64,000 nt of DNA from Halichoerus grypus (taxonomy: Eukaryota > Chordata > Mammalia > Carnivora > Phocidae). Shown here in pieces: positions 1-11,444 of the stretch. The stretch is taken from contig NC_135715.1 in the NCBI RefSeq assembly GCF_964656455.1, positions 174,064,437-174,128,436 on the forward strand, in the 5' to 3' direction. Within the stretch, counting starts at the first letter, position 1, and every line of letters starts with the position of its first letter. Under the pieces are notes generated by a model that saw nothing but the letters and a program-made list of their open reading frames with translations, was not told the origin of the DNA and searched no databases. A program made the position numbers and the translations under genes.

Positions 1-2690
1 GCCATCCACACAGTGGGGGAAACAAGAAAACAACAAACCCAATACAACACAGTCCCACCTCTTGAGACCCAAACCAGGACTAGGAACCCAAACAAATGCA
101 CACATTCTTTGGTCTTCAGAAGTTGAATGCCAATTCCTAGTGTGCCCATATGCCTTCCTAGCATGGGGGATGCATCACTGTCAAGAGGAACCTTTCCATA
201 TCTCACAGAGAAGAGGAATTTAACCCCACTAACTCAAGCATGGAATTAAAATGGAAGGTTCTTCTCAGAGCAAGTCAGGACACAACTGAAGGAACAGGGG
301 GCATGCCCTTGAGGATGTAACCACCATCATGAGGGTAAAGGTGGCATTACAAGATCATTGGAACTTCTCCCATATCTTGAGTTCTGCTTTAGAATTCTTG
401 GAGCACTGTCCCCAGAGAACACCAGCAAGGCTTAAAACACCTCTAGGGACTCTTATTTTGCAAAGGACTCTCAAAATCCAAAACAAATTCCTTTGAATTT
501 CTTTGTTGGTGGAATGTTTTCATATCTTTTGGGTGAGATTTGAGGGGAGAAAAGTCTTTCAGAACCAAAGTTGATGAATAATATCAATGACTAAGCTGTG
601 AGTAACACTTTTGACCGAAAACAGTGTGTGTGTGCATGCACACACCACACACACTTATTTCATACTTTAGTGAAAGATTTTGAAAGATTCCAAAGTGTTT
701 GTGCCATACCACCATGGAAAAAATATGCGTAGAAATTCCCATGTGAGATTAAAGTGTGATACTTATTCAGAAAAATACATTAATAAAAGCAAAAGTAGTC
801 TCATAACCTGGGTATAAGCACAAGGGTACAGTGGTGACTCTAGTATCAGTTATTTTGCACACTTAGCACTGTTCATGCATGGATCTAACAGCTTTCAAAA
901 CTTCACAACCATGCTTGTCTTGAATGTGATTCAGTCACCCTTCTTTCCCTGATATGATCATGTCTGTCAGTATAAGCCTACCATCATTGAGTCATTCCCT
1001 TCTGTGTGTTTCAAATACATATATACATTGAAAGTCATATGAAAGTCCTAAAGAAAATATTAAGAATTTCCACTGGAAAGGTACAAAAAGTATAATTTCT
1101 TCAACAGCCTCTTATCCCTGCCATCTTCATAGCTCATTTTCTCTTCTCTGAGAAGTTCCAGAAGAGGTTAGATTATTATTACATTAACTAATAATTCCTG
1201 ACTCTCCATTCTTGCTTTATGATCATCTTGGATATATAACTGTGTTTGCTCTGGGAAAATAGGTCACAGATTGCTAAACTAGCTTCTCACCGTGCAGTGG
1301 TTAGGAGCTGTTTGTTTTTCAAATACCTTAATTGTATAGTCTACCAGAAAAGAGCAGCACTGGAAATTATACCTCTGGACTAAATGCAACCAGATGGACA
1401 AAAACAACAAGGCGTTTGAAAAGATAAATGCCCCACAATCCCCCTGTGGTTGGTTTTATCACCAGATAATTTTATAATGGCTTCTTCTGGGGCAGGGGAT
1501 ATTCCCCAGGGCTAGGAGTGGTCCCTCAGCAAAAATCAGGCAGCCTTCAGAGAGAAGGGTCCTCTTTGCTGCCTATTTGGGTACAATCGGAGTAAACATT
1601 TTGGTTTGGGGGCTGGAGTAATGGGAGGAACTGGTGGGAGGGTGGAATTCTAAGCACAAGAAGAGTAATACATCCCTCTTTTTTTACATTTCTCATTGAT
1701 TTTTCATTTTGCAGTGACTTTGGTAGACATAAAGCAAGAGTTTTAATCCAGAGTTGGTGACTAGAGCTGAAGACGTGGGAAGCATGGCACTAAATGATTT
1801 TATTGTTATCTGCAGGTTAAGGTTTCAGAAGCTAGAGTTGTTACGGGAAAAATACCCCATGTTGGATGAGGGTCATGTAAACTCATCAACAGACTCAGGG
1901 TGAGGCTGACCTCTGCATCTTTGTTGCTTTTCCCAAGACCATAGTATCCAGGCTAAAATCTAGCCTTTGTGGATATGCATTAAAATCCAGGCAACCAGGC
2001 TGCCAGGCTGTAAGTAATTATATACCATTTCTTGTAATATATAATAACCACATTGGATTCATGGTTGGCAGTGATGTTGATGTGGGGAGAAAATCCAGAA
2101 AGAAATGTAGGTTGAAGACCTCATTGACCCTCTTTTCATGAAATGGTTGGGATTGTTGAAAAATCTCATCATTTGGGAAAACTTTCCCCTCTCCCACCCT
2201 ATCTCTAACTCTGCTGCCACTTCCACCAAATAAATACAAGCTCTCCAAAATGCAAGACAAGGAATATAAGGTACTCCAAATATCTTATTATAAAAGAAAA
2301 GAGATGAGTTCAAAGAGTGAAACCTGGGGCCTCCTGAGGCTTGAGTAGGCTGATGGGGTTAAAATAAAAGCAGTTAACATTTCTTCATCTTTCCTTCTAG
2401 AGGAGTCTCAGTTACAGCTTGTGGTCTCTGTGCCTGTGTAATTTAATATTAAGTCCCAGTCTCCTGTGATTACTTCATGTAAAGTCTTCATTTCCTCATG
2501 AGATCTTTTTGTTTCCCTGAAATCTCCCTTGAAGTTCTTCTTCATGAGTTCACCTCCACCAGAAAACATCAAATTATGTACTTTAAATATCTTCACTTTA
2601 TTGTATGTCAATTAAATATTAATAAAGCTGTTAAAAATAAACCTCTGACCTTGGCCTTAGGTTGGATTGCAGTCATTCTTTTAAAACATT
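1..2690. other. Unique non-coding sequence
   Basis: No repeat family, exon or RNA gene could be recognised here. The sequence is moderately AT-rich with stops in all frames at short intervals. The only local structure seen is a TG/CA palindrome near position 640. It may be intergenic or intronic; the sequence does not decide. Confidence 0.5.
624..655. repeat. Short TG/CA tract with GCATGC palindrome
   Basis: Alternating purine-pyrimidine run. Positions 628-645 form a perfect 18-bp palindrome centred on GCATGC (634-639). Such tracts can adopt Z-DNA or hairpin forms; whether this one does is inference. Confidence 0.6.
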
Positions 2691-2694
2691 AACT

Positions 2695-3341
2695 TTAAAA
2701 AATTATGTAAAATTTACATCAATGAAATGAATAGTTCTTCATTATCAATTTTTTTCTTTTTTTAAATTTAAATTCAATTAGCCAACATATAGTACATCAT
2801 TCGTTTTTGATGTACTGTTCAATGATTCATTAGTTGCGTATAACACCCAGTGCTCACCACATCACACGCCTTCCTTAATACTCATCACTATCAAATTTGA
2901 TGAGTTTTGGTAAATGTATATATCCATCTGGTTACCATTCCAATCAATATTCAGAACATTTCAATCACCTTAAACATTTCCCTTAGGCCCCTTCCAGTGA
3001 AACCCCACACCACATGTGCTAATTTTGCCGGTTCTTAAAATTCAGAAAAGTTTATTAATTATATTTATTGTTTTCAGCTTGTCCTCTCTCATTCAATTTA
3101 ATGGTTTTTGAATTTATTCACATTGCTGTAGTTAATTATTTTTTATTGCTGCATCGTAAACCACTATATGACTATCTCATAATTTGCTTATTCATTCTCC
3201 TGGTCATGGTCTTTTGGATGATTTCTAGTTTTTGGATTATATGAACAAAACTGACATGAACATTCTCATACAAGTCTTTTTGTAGATGTATGCTTTATTT
3301 TCCCTCAGATGAATTTATGACTGGAATTGCTGAGTCATTTA
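2695..3341 (-). mobile_element. Old mammalian L1 (L1M-type) 3' end, antisense
   Basis: The plus strand resembles the reverse complement of an old L1 3' UTR (ACAATTCAATGAGTTTTG-like stretch near 2893, CATTTCCCTTAGGCCCCTTCC near 2977). It then runs into the end of ORF2 (GGAATTGCTGAGTCAT near 3320). The copy is interrupted by a younger L1 tail at 2751-2888 and stops at 3341 where another old L1 starts. Subfamily is not resolved by eye. Confidence 0.7.
2751..2888 (-). mobile_element. Truncated carnivore L1 tail inserted in old L1
   Basis: A poly-T start is followed by the carnivore L1 tail in antisense (AACACCCAGTGCTCACCAC). The flanks TATCAATT at 2743 and TATCAAATTT at 2889 look like a short, decayed target-site duplication. 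The old L1 sequence resumes directly after it. Confidence 0.7.
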
Positions 3342-3345
3342 ATTT

Positions 3346-3529
3346 TTTAAGATGAGATATAATTTACATACCATAAAATTCACCTTTTCAGATTATTTGG
3401 TAGTTTTTACTATATCCACAAGACTGTGTAATGATCACCACTATCTAATTAAGAATATCTTTATCATCCCAAAAAGAAACCCCATACCTGGACACTCCCC
3501 ATTCCTCCCCATTTCAGTCCTTGACAACT
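3346..3529 (-). mobile_element. Old L1 (L1M-type) copy B, 3' part, antisense
   Basis: This is an antisense L1M 3' UTR (AATTTACATACCATAAAATT; ATGATCACCACTATCTAATT). It continues at 10714 after the full-length young L1. The split is shown by the shared 15-bp duplication at 3530-3544 and 10699-10713. Confidence 0.8.
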
Positions 3530-3544
3530 ACTAATCAACTTTCT
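3530..3544. repeat. Target-site duplication, left copy (L1 at 3544-10698)
   Basis: ACTAATCAACTTTCT occurs here and again at 10699-10713, exactly bracketing the L1. The last T is shared with the poly-T start, so the unambiguous part is 14 bp. Confidence 0.9.
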
Positions 3545-4011
3545 TTTTTTTTAAATTTTTTATTGTTATGTTAATCACCATACATTACATCATTAGTTTT
3601 TGATGTAGTGTTCCATGATTCATTGTTTGTGCATAACACCCAGTGCTCCATGCAGAATGTGCCCTCTTTAATACCCATCACCAGGCTAACCCATCCTCCC
3701 ACCCCCCTCCCCTCTAGAACCCTCAGTTTGTTTTTCAGAGTCCATTGTCTCTCATGGTTCATCTCCCCCTCCAGTTTCCCCCCCTTCATTCTTCCCCTCC
3801 TGATATCTTCTTCTTCTTCTTCTTTTTTCCTTAATATATACTGCATTATTTGTTTCAGAGGTACAGCTCTGTGATTCAATACTCTTGCACAATTCACAGT
3901 ACTCACCATATCACATACCCTCCCCAGTGTCTATCACCCAGCCACCCCATCCCTCCCACCCCACCCCCCACTCAAGCAACCCTCAGTTTGTTCCCTGAGA
4001 TTAAGAATTCC
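3545..4011 (-). other. L1 3' UTR with two tail modules
   Basis: Reading the element sense strand, the stop of ORF2 is followed by module A (4011-3831), which ends in an A-rich GAA run (plus-strand TTCTTCTTCTTCTTC, about 3808-3828). Module B (3805-3560) and the terminal poly-A follow. The two modules resemble each other: both have AAACAAACTGAGGGTT, a G-rich stretch and GAATCA near the end. The other full-length L1 (50239-57148) has module A only. The internal A-rich run looks like a relic of an earlier poly-A tail. Confidence 0.8.
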
Positions 4012-7000
4012 TCATATCAGTGAGGTCATATGATACGTGTCTTTCTCTGGTTGACTTATTTCGCTCAGCATAACACCCTCCAGTTCCATCCACATCGTTG
4101 CAAATAGCAAGATCTCATTCCTTTTGATGGCTGCATAATATTCCATTGTATATATATACCACTTCTTCTTTATCCATTCATCTGTCGATGGACATCTTGG
4201 CTCTTTCCACAGTTTGGCTATTGTGGACGTTGCAGCTATAAACATTGGGGTGCACATACCCCTTCGGATCCCTACATTTGTATCTTTGGGGTAAATACCC
4301 AGTAGTGCAATTGCTGGATCATATGGTAGCTCTATTTTCAACTTTTTGAGGAACCTCCATACTGTTTTCCAGAGTGGTTTCACCAGCTTGCATTCCCACC
4401 AGCAGTATAGGAGGGTTCTCCTTTCCCACATCCTTGCCAACATCTGTCGTTTCCTGACTTGTTAATTTTAGCCATTCTGACTGGTGTGAGGTGGTATCTC
4501 ATTGAGGTTTTGATTTGGATTTCCCTGAAGCCAAGCGATGTTGAGCACTTTCTCATGTGTCTGTTGGCCATTTAGATGTCTTCTTTGGAAAAATGTCTGT
4601 TCATGTCTTCTGCCCATTTCTTGATTGGATCATTTGTTCATTGGGTATTGAGCTTACAAAGTTCTTTATAGATTTTGGATACTAGCCCTTTATCTGATAT
4701 GTCATTTGCAAATATCTTCTCCCATTCTGTCGGTTGTCTTTTGGTTTTGTTGACTGTTTCTTTTGCTGTGCAAAAGCTTTTTATCTTGATGAAGTCCCAA
4801 TAGTTCATTTTTGCCCCTGCTTCCCTTGCCTTTGGTGATGTTTCTAAGAAGAAGTTGCTGCGGCTGAGGTAGAAGAGGTTGCTGCGTGTGTTATCCTTTA
4901 GGATTTTGATGGACTTCTGTCTCACATTTAGGTCTTTCAACCATTTTGAGTCTATTTTTGTGTGTGGTGTAAGAAAATGGTCCAGTTTCATTCTTCTGCA
5001 TGTGGCTGTCCCAATTTTCCCAACACCATTTGTTGAAGAGACTGTCTTTTTTCCATTGGACACTCTTTCCTGCTTTGTCAAAGATTAGTTGACCATAGAG
5101 TTGAGGGTCCATTTCTGGGCTCTCTATTCTGTTCCATTGATCTATGTGTCTGTTTTTGTGCCAGTACCATACTGTCTTGATGATGACAGCTTTGTAATAG
5201 AGCTGGAAGTATGGAATTGTGATGCTGCCAGCTTTGCTTTTCTTTTTCAACATTCCTCTGGCTATTCAGGGTCTTTTCTGGTTCCATACAAATTTTAGGA
5301 TTATTTGTTCCATTTCTTTGAAAAAAGTGGATGGTATTTTGATAAGGATTGCATTGAATGTGTAGATTGCTCTAGGTAGCATTGACATCTTCACAATATT
5401 TGTTCTTCCAATCCATGAGCATGGAACGTTTTTCCATTTCTTTGTGTCTTCCTCTATTTCCTTCATGAGTATTTTATAGTTTTCTGAGTACAGATCCTTT
5501 GCCTCTTTGGTTAGATTTATTCCTAGGTATCTTATGGTTTTGGGTGCAATTGTAAATGGGATCGACTCCTTAATTTCTCTTTCTTCTGTCTTGTTGTTGG
5601 TGTATAGGAATGCCAGTGATTTCTGTGCATTGATTTTATATCCTGCCACTTTACTGACTTCCTGTATGAGTTCTAGCAGTTTTGGGGTGGAGTCTTTTGG
5701 ATTTTCCACATAAAGTATCATATCATCTGCAAAGAGGGAGAGCTTGACTTCTTCTTTGCCAATTTGGATGCCTTTTATTTCTTTTTGTTGTCGGATTGCT
5801 GTGGCTAGGACTTCTAATACTATGTTGAAAGCAGTGGTGACGGTGGACATCCCTGCCACATTCCTGACCTTAGGGGGAAAGCTCTCAGTTTTTCCCCATT
5901 GAGAATGATATTCACTGTAGGTTTTTCCTAGATGGCTTTTATGATATTGAGGTATGTACCCTCGATCCCTATACTCTGAAGAGTTTTGATCAAGAAAGGA
6001 TGCTGTACTTTGTCAAATGCTTTTTCTGCATCTATTGAGAGGATCATATGATTCTTGTTCTTTCTTTTGTTAATGTATTGTATCACGTTGATTGATTTGC
6101 GGATGTTGAACCAACCTTGCAGCCTAGTGATAAATCCCACTTGGTCATGGTGAATAATCCTTTTAATGTACTGTTGGATCCTATTGGCTAGTATTTTGGT
6201 GAGAATTTTTGCATCCATGTTCATCAAGGATATTGGTCTGTAATTCTCCTTTTTGATTGGGTCTTTGTCTGGTTTGGGGATCAAGGTAATGGCCTCATAA
6301 AACAAGTTTGGAAGTTTTCCTTCCATTTCTATTTTTTGAAACAGCTTCAGAAGAATAGGTATTAATTCTTCTTGAAATGTTTGGTAGAATTCCCCTGGGA
6401 AGCCATCTGGCCCTGGGCTTTTGTTTGTTGGGAGATTTTTGATGACTGCTTCAATTTCCTTAGTGGTTATAGGTCTGTTCAGGTTTTCTATTTCTTCCTG
6501 GTTCAGTTGTGGTAGTTGATACATCTCTAGGAATGCATCCATTTCTTCCAGGTTATCTAATTTGCTGGCATAGAGTTGCTCATAATATGTTCTTATAATT
6601 GTTTGTATTTCTTTGGTGTTGGTTGTGATCTCTCCTCTTTCATTCATGATTTTGTTGACTTGGGTCATTTCTCTTTTCTTTTTGATAAGTCTGGCCAGGA
6701 GTTTATCAATCTTGTTAATTTTTTCAAAGAACCAGCTCCTAGTTTCGTTGATCTGTTCTACTGTTCTTTTGGTTTCTATTTCATCGATTTCTCTCTGATC
6801 TTTATTATTTCTCTTCTCCTGCTGGGTTTAGGCTTTATTTGCTGTTTTTTCTCTAGCTCCTTTAGGTGTAGGGTTAGGTTGTGTATTTGAGACCTTTCTT
6901 GTTTCTTGAGAAAGGCTTGTATTGCTATATACTTTCCTCTTAGGACCGCCTTTGCTGCATCCCAAAGATTTTGAACAGTTGTGTTTTCATTTTCATTGGT

Positions 7001-7818
7001 TTCCATGAACTTTTTAAATTCTTCTTTAATTTCCTGGTTGACCCATTCATTCTTTAGTAGGATGCTCTTTAGCCTCCGTATATTTGAGTTTTTTCCAACT
7101 TTCCTCTTATGATTGAGTTCTAGTTTCAAAGCATTGTGGTCTGAAAATAGGCAGGGAATGATCCCAATCTTTTGGTACCAGTTGAGACCTGATTTGTGAC
7201 CTAGGATGTGATCTATTCTGGAGAATGTTCCATGGGCACTAGAGAAGAATGTGTATTCCGTTGCTTTGGGATGGAATGTTCTGAATATGTCTGTGAAGTC
7301 CATTTGGTCCAGTGTGTCATTTAAAGTCTTTATTTCCTTGTTGATCTTTTGCTTAGATGATCTGTCCATTTCAGTGAGGGGGGTGTTAAAGTCCCCCACT
7401 ATTTATTGTTGTCAATGTGTTTCTTTGCTTTTGTTATTAATTGCCTTATATAATTGGCTGCTCCCATGTTAGGGGCATAGATATTTACAATTGTTAGATC
7501 TTCTTGTTGGATAGACCCTTTAAATAGGATATAGTGTCCTTCCTCATCTCTTATTACAGGCTTTGGTTTAAAATCTAATTTGTCTGATATAAGGATTGCC
7601 ACCCCAGCTTTCTTTTGGTGTCTGTTAGCATGGTAAATGTTTTTCCACCCCCTCACTTTCAATCTGGGGGTGTCTTTGGGTCTAAAATGAGTCTCTTGCA
7701 GATAGCATATCGATGGGTCTTGTTTTTTAATCCAATGTGATAGCCTGTGTCTTTTGATTGGGGCATTTAGCCCATTTACATTCAGGGTAACTATTGAAAG
7801 ATATGAATTTAGTGCCAC
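4012..7818 (-). pseudogene. L1 ORF2: L1 ORF2 (endonuclease + reverse transcriptase), frameshifted
   Basis: Codes for a decayed L1 ORF2 protein, which nicks target DNA and reverse-transcribes the L1 RNA. The ATG is at 7818 (MALNSYLSIVTLNVNG). The N-terminal endonuclease domain keeps N13, E42 (in LQETH) and, in the next frame piece, GDFN and SDH. The first break is at about 7400: a small deletion turns HIDNN into a stop. Later frame pieces are 7399-6776, 6668-5928 (reverse transcriptase fingers and palm, [12 protein letters not shown]), 5859-5266 (FADD catalytic motif at 5722-5733), 5253-4891, 5081-4638 and 4443-4012 (C-terminus, normal stop TGA at 4012). Catalytic motifs are intact but split over several frames, so no full protein can be made. 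Length without breaks would be about 1,270 residues, typical of mammalian L1. Confidence 0.93.
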
Positions 7819-7899
7819 TGTATTGCCTGTAAGGTGACTGTTACTGTATATTGTCTGTGTTCCTTTCTGGTCTATGTTGCTTTTAGGTTCTCTCTTTGC

Positions 7900-8884
7900 T
7901 TAGAGGACCCCTTTCAATATTTCTTTCTTTTTTTTTTTTTAATTTTTTTATTGTTATGTTAATCCCCATACATTACATCATTAGTTTTAGATATAGTGTT
8001 CAATATTTCTTGTAGGGCTGGTTTTGTGTTTGCAAATTCCTTTAGTTTTTGTTTGTCCTGGAAGCTTTTTATCTCTCCTTCTATTTTCAATGACAGCCTA
8101 GCTGGATATAGTATTCTTGGCTGCATATTTTTCTCGTTTAGTGCTCTGAAGATATCATGCCAGTCCTTTCTGGCCTGCCAGGTCTCTGTGGATAGCTCTG
8201 TTGCCAATCTAATGTTGGTACCATTGTAGGTTACATATCTCTTCTCCCAAGCTTATTTCAGGATTTTCTCTTTGTCTCTGAGACTTGTAAGTTGTACTAT
8301 TTGATGTCAGGGTGTTGGCCTATTTTTATTGATTTTGAGAGGGGTTCTCTGTGCCTCCTGGATTTTGATGCCTGTTTCCTTCCCCAAATTAGGGAAGTTC
8401 CCTGCTATAATTTGCTCCAATATACCTTCTGCCCCTCTCTCTCTTTCTTCTTCTTCTGGGATCCCAATTATTCTAATGTTGTTTCATCTTATGGTATTGC
8501 TTATCTCTCGAATTCTGCCCTCGTGATCCAGTAGTTGTTTATCTCTCTTTTTCTCAGCTTCTTTATTCTCCATCATTTGGTCTTCTATATCACTAATTCC
8601 CTCTTCTGCCTCATTTATCCTAGCAGTTAGCGTCCCCCTTTTTGATTGCACCTCATTAATAGCCTTTTTGATTTTGACTTGGTTAGATTTTAGTTCTTTT
8701 ATTTCTCCAGAAAGAGTTTCTCTAATAACTTCCATGCTTTTTTTCAAGCCCAGCTAGTATCTTTAAAGTCATGATTCTGAACTCTAGATCCGACATCATA
8801 CTAATGTCCATATTGAGTAGGTCCCTGGCAGTCAGTACTACCTCTTGTTCTTTTTGTTGAGGTGATTTTTTTCCATCTTGTCAT
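7900..8884 (-). pseudogene. L1 ORF1: L1 ORF1 (RNA-binding chaperone), disrupted
   Basis: ORF1p is the trimeric RNA-binding protein that coats L1 RNA. The ATG lies at 8884, shortly after the 5' UTR, and the family stop TAA is at 7900-7902. A charged, heptad-like coiled-coil part can be read in one frame at 8747-8484 (ending EISNTIR). The C-terminal domain reads at 8207-7959 (ALNEKNMQPRILYPARLSLK). Between them the frame is broken. Near the end a 73-bp L1 tail plus its 13-bp duplication (7913-8011) replaces the last residues with tail-encoded ones (SKTNDVMYGD). The product would be non-functional. Confidence 0.88.
7926..7998 (-). mobile_element. 73-bp L1 tail nested in L1 ORF1
   Basis: Poly-T followed by the antisense end of L1 tail module B, down to about 40 bp of UTR. 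It is flanked by TTCAATATTTCTT at 7913-7925 and 7999-8011, a 13-bp target-site duplication. This is a very short 5'-truncated insertion, younger than its host element. Confidence 0.92.
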
Positions 8885-10698
8885 TTTGTCCAGAGGAGAA
8901 TAGGTGAATGAGAGAACAAAATGCTAACAGGGTAACAACGTCCCCAGAAAATATACTCTAAGCAAATCAGAAAAGACCTGAAGCCAGGGGGAAAAGAAAG
9001 GGAAAGAAAGAAAAAAGAAAAAGAGAAAAAAAGAAAAAGATAAAGATAAAAACAAACAAAAACAGAACAAAACACAAAAAAACAGAATATGATCAAATAT
9101 GATCAGGCTGGTGCATAGATCAGTGCCACACACTAGATTTTGGTGTATTTTGGTCTGTTAGAAGAAAGTGCCTCCCAAAATTTTAAAGAATGAAAAACTT
9201 ATATATGTACAAAAATAAGGGTTGATACGATGAAGGGAGGAATATGACTGTAAAGATGAAAATTATAAAAAATTTTATAAAAGGAATTGATAAGAAGTTG
9301 TTTGAAAAAGGAAAGAAGAGGATTTAAAAAAAAAAGAAAAAAAAGGGAGAGAATGTGATCAGGCAGGAGACTAGAGCAAAGCCATACACTAGAGATTTAG
9401 GGTATATTTTGATCTGTTAGAAGAAACTGTATCTCAAAATTTTAAAGACAGAAAAACCTATATATATATATATGCCAAAAATAAGGGTAACTACTATGAA
9501 GTGATAGAATATGACTCTAAAAGTGAAAAATAAAAATGGTTTTTTTAAAAAGAGATTGATAAGATGTTGGTTGAAAAAGGGAAAAAGAAAAATTAAAAAA
9601 AAAAAGACAGTTAAAAAAAATTAACTTTGAAAGACTAAAGAACCATTGTAAAAAAGCCATGGATTCTCTGTGCAGTATTCCCCTAGCACTGGAGTTCTGC
9701 CATTCTCATTGATCGGTAAACGTGGTTTTGGCTGGCTGTTCTTGCTGATCTTCTGGGGGACGGGCCTGTTGCCATGGTTCCCAAACGTCTTTGCCTGAGG
9801 CAGAATTGCCCCGCCCTTGCAGGTCCCAACTAAGTAATCTGTTCAGATTTGCGCTCCTCCCTGCAAACTTTCTGTAGAGCTTCGGAGGATGACAGTGAAA
9901 ATGGTGGCCTCCCAATCTCCATCCCGGAGAAGCCGAGAACTCGGGGCCCCACTCCTCAGTGAGCCCCCAGAGAAAAGCAGTCAGTCACTCCCATCTCCCC
10001 GGTCTCTGGCCGCACTCTGTGCTCACCCAGCCTGTGACCGAGTGTTTCTATCTCTGGCACCCAACTCTGTGTGGAGTCTCCAAACCCAGCAGATCCCTGT
10101 GGTGCACTCCTGTGCCACTCCTCCCAGGGGAGGAAGGGGAGCCTCCCCGGATCTGCCACTTGGTGGATCCCTGCTGGAGGAGCAGTGGCCCGACTGTGCC
10201 GCTGATCATGGTTTATGGCAACCCTGAGCTGGGAGCCCACTCCTCTGTTCTGTCTCTGCAGCCGGCTTCCCCACTCCAATACCTGGGAGCTCTGCCACAC
10301 TCAGGCGCCCCCAGTCTTTCTGTGACCCCGAGGGTCCTGAGACCACACTGTCCCACGAGGGTTCCACCCCCCGCTTAGCCATTGGAGCGACATCCCTCAG
10401 TGGGCCGACTTCTAAAAGTTCTGATTTTGTGCTCCATGGCTCTATCACTTGCCAGAAGCAGCCAACGGACCCCCTCCCCTGCTGTCTATCCTGAATATTG
10501 CCTTGGATTCACTTCTCCACATGTCCTACCTTCCAGAAAGTGGTCACTTTTCTGTTCAGAGAGTTGTTGCTATTCTTTTCTTCGATCTCCTGTTCAGTTT
10601 GTAGGTGTTCAGAATGGTTTGATCCCTATCCAGCTGAATTCCTGTTTCCAGATAAAATCCAGGTCTCCTACTCTTCTGCCATCTTGCTCCGCCCCCTC
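8885..10698 (-). promoter_or_regulatory. L1 5' UTR with internal promoter region
   Basis: About 1.8 kb between the element 5' end and the ORF1 start. The outer part (9700-10698) is GC-richer than the surroundings. GCCATCTTG at 10678-10686 is, on the element strand, CAAGATGGC, which matches the YY1 core known at L1 5' ends. The inner part (9000-9650) is A-rich on the plus strand and carries two tandem modules. Promoter activity is known for the family; activity of this copy is not shown. Confidence 0.75.
9101..9612 (-). repeat. Two tandem ~250-bp modules in L1 5' UTR
   Basis: GATCAGGCTGGTGCATAGAT at 9101 recurs as GATCAGGCAGGAGACTAGAG at 9357, a period of 256 bp. Both copies share CACACTAGA, a GTATATTTTG/GTGTATTTTGG-like stretch, CTGTTAGAAGAAA, AAAATTTTAAAGA, AAAATAAGGGT and ATTGATAAGA in the same order. 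The same pair is present in the other full-length L1. Confidence 0.85.
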
Positions 10699-10713
10699 AC
10701 TAATCAACTTTCT
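10699..10713. repeat. Target-site duplication, right copy (L1 at 3544-10698)
   Basis: ACTAATCAACTTTCT, identical to 3530-3544. Confidence 0.9.
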
Positions 10714-11444
10714 ATCTCTGTTATTTGACTTTTCTGGATATTTCATATCAATGGAATAATACAATATGTGGTCTTTTGTGTCTGGCTTCTTTCACTTAGC
10801 ATGTTTTCAAGATTTATCCATGTTGTAATGTGGATAAACATGTCATTCATTTAATGGCTGAATAATATTTCATTGCATGAATACACTATATTTGTTTTTC
10901 CAGCCATCAGTTGATGTACACTTGTGTTGTGTCGCTTTTTGGCTATTATGAAGTATACTGGCATTAGTATTTATGTATGGTAAATCCATTTTCTCAGTTC
11001 TCTTGGATATATACCTATGAGTGGAATTGCGGGTCATATGGTAACTCTATATTTAACCTTTTGAGGAAATGCCAAACTGTTTTCCAAAGCAGCTGTACCA
11101 ATTTACATTCCTACCAGCAATGTATGAGGGCTCAAAAATTTTGGTTATAGCCAACCTAATGGGTGTGAATTGTACTTCATTACGGCTTTGATTTGCATTT
11201 CTCTAATGACTAATGATGACTAATGTGCTAATTGCCACTTCTATATCTTCTTTGGAGACGTGGTATCTCCAAATACTTTACCCTATTTTAATTGGGTTAT
11301 TTGCCTTTTTATTGTTGAGTTGTAGAAGTTTGTTCCATAGTCTGGATACTAGACCTTTATCAGATATATGATTTGCAAAAATTTATCAGTTTCTGGATTG
11401 TCATTTTACTTTCTTGATAGTGTACTTTAAAGCACAAAAGTTTT

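Larger units (their letters stand above)
3544..10698 (-). mobile_element. L1: Full-length carnivore L1 retrotransposon, minus strand
   Basis: About 7.15 kb, read right to left. The 5' end at 10698 begins with GGGGGCGGAGCAAGATGGC. It is followed by a ~1.8 kb 5' UTR, ORF1 (8884-7900), ORF2 (7818-4012), a 3' UTR with two tail modules and a poly-A (poly-T here). A 15-bp perfect target-site duplication flanks it, showing insertion by target-primed reverse transcription into an older L1. Both ORFs are broken by frameshifts, so it is not autonomous now. A 73-bp L1 tail has jumped into ORF1. It is one of two full-length copies in this window, in inverted orientation to the one at 50239-57148. The perfect duplication suggests a fairly recent insertion. 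Confidence 0.95.

Noticed and set aside
8924..9133. Phe-rich membrane-like frames on the minus strand
   Set aside because: Low-complexity A-rich L1 5' UTR read in antisense.
9889..10378. Overlapping GC-rich open frames of 112-139 codons on both strands
   Set aside because: They lie in the 5' UTR of the full-length L1; the matching region 50376-50950 shows the same frames. No protein role known.
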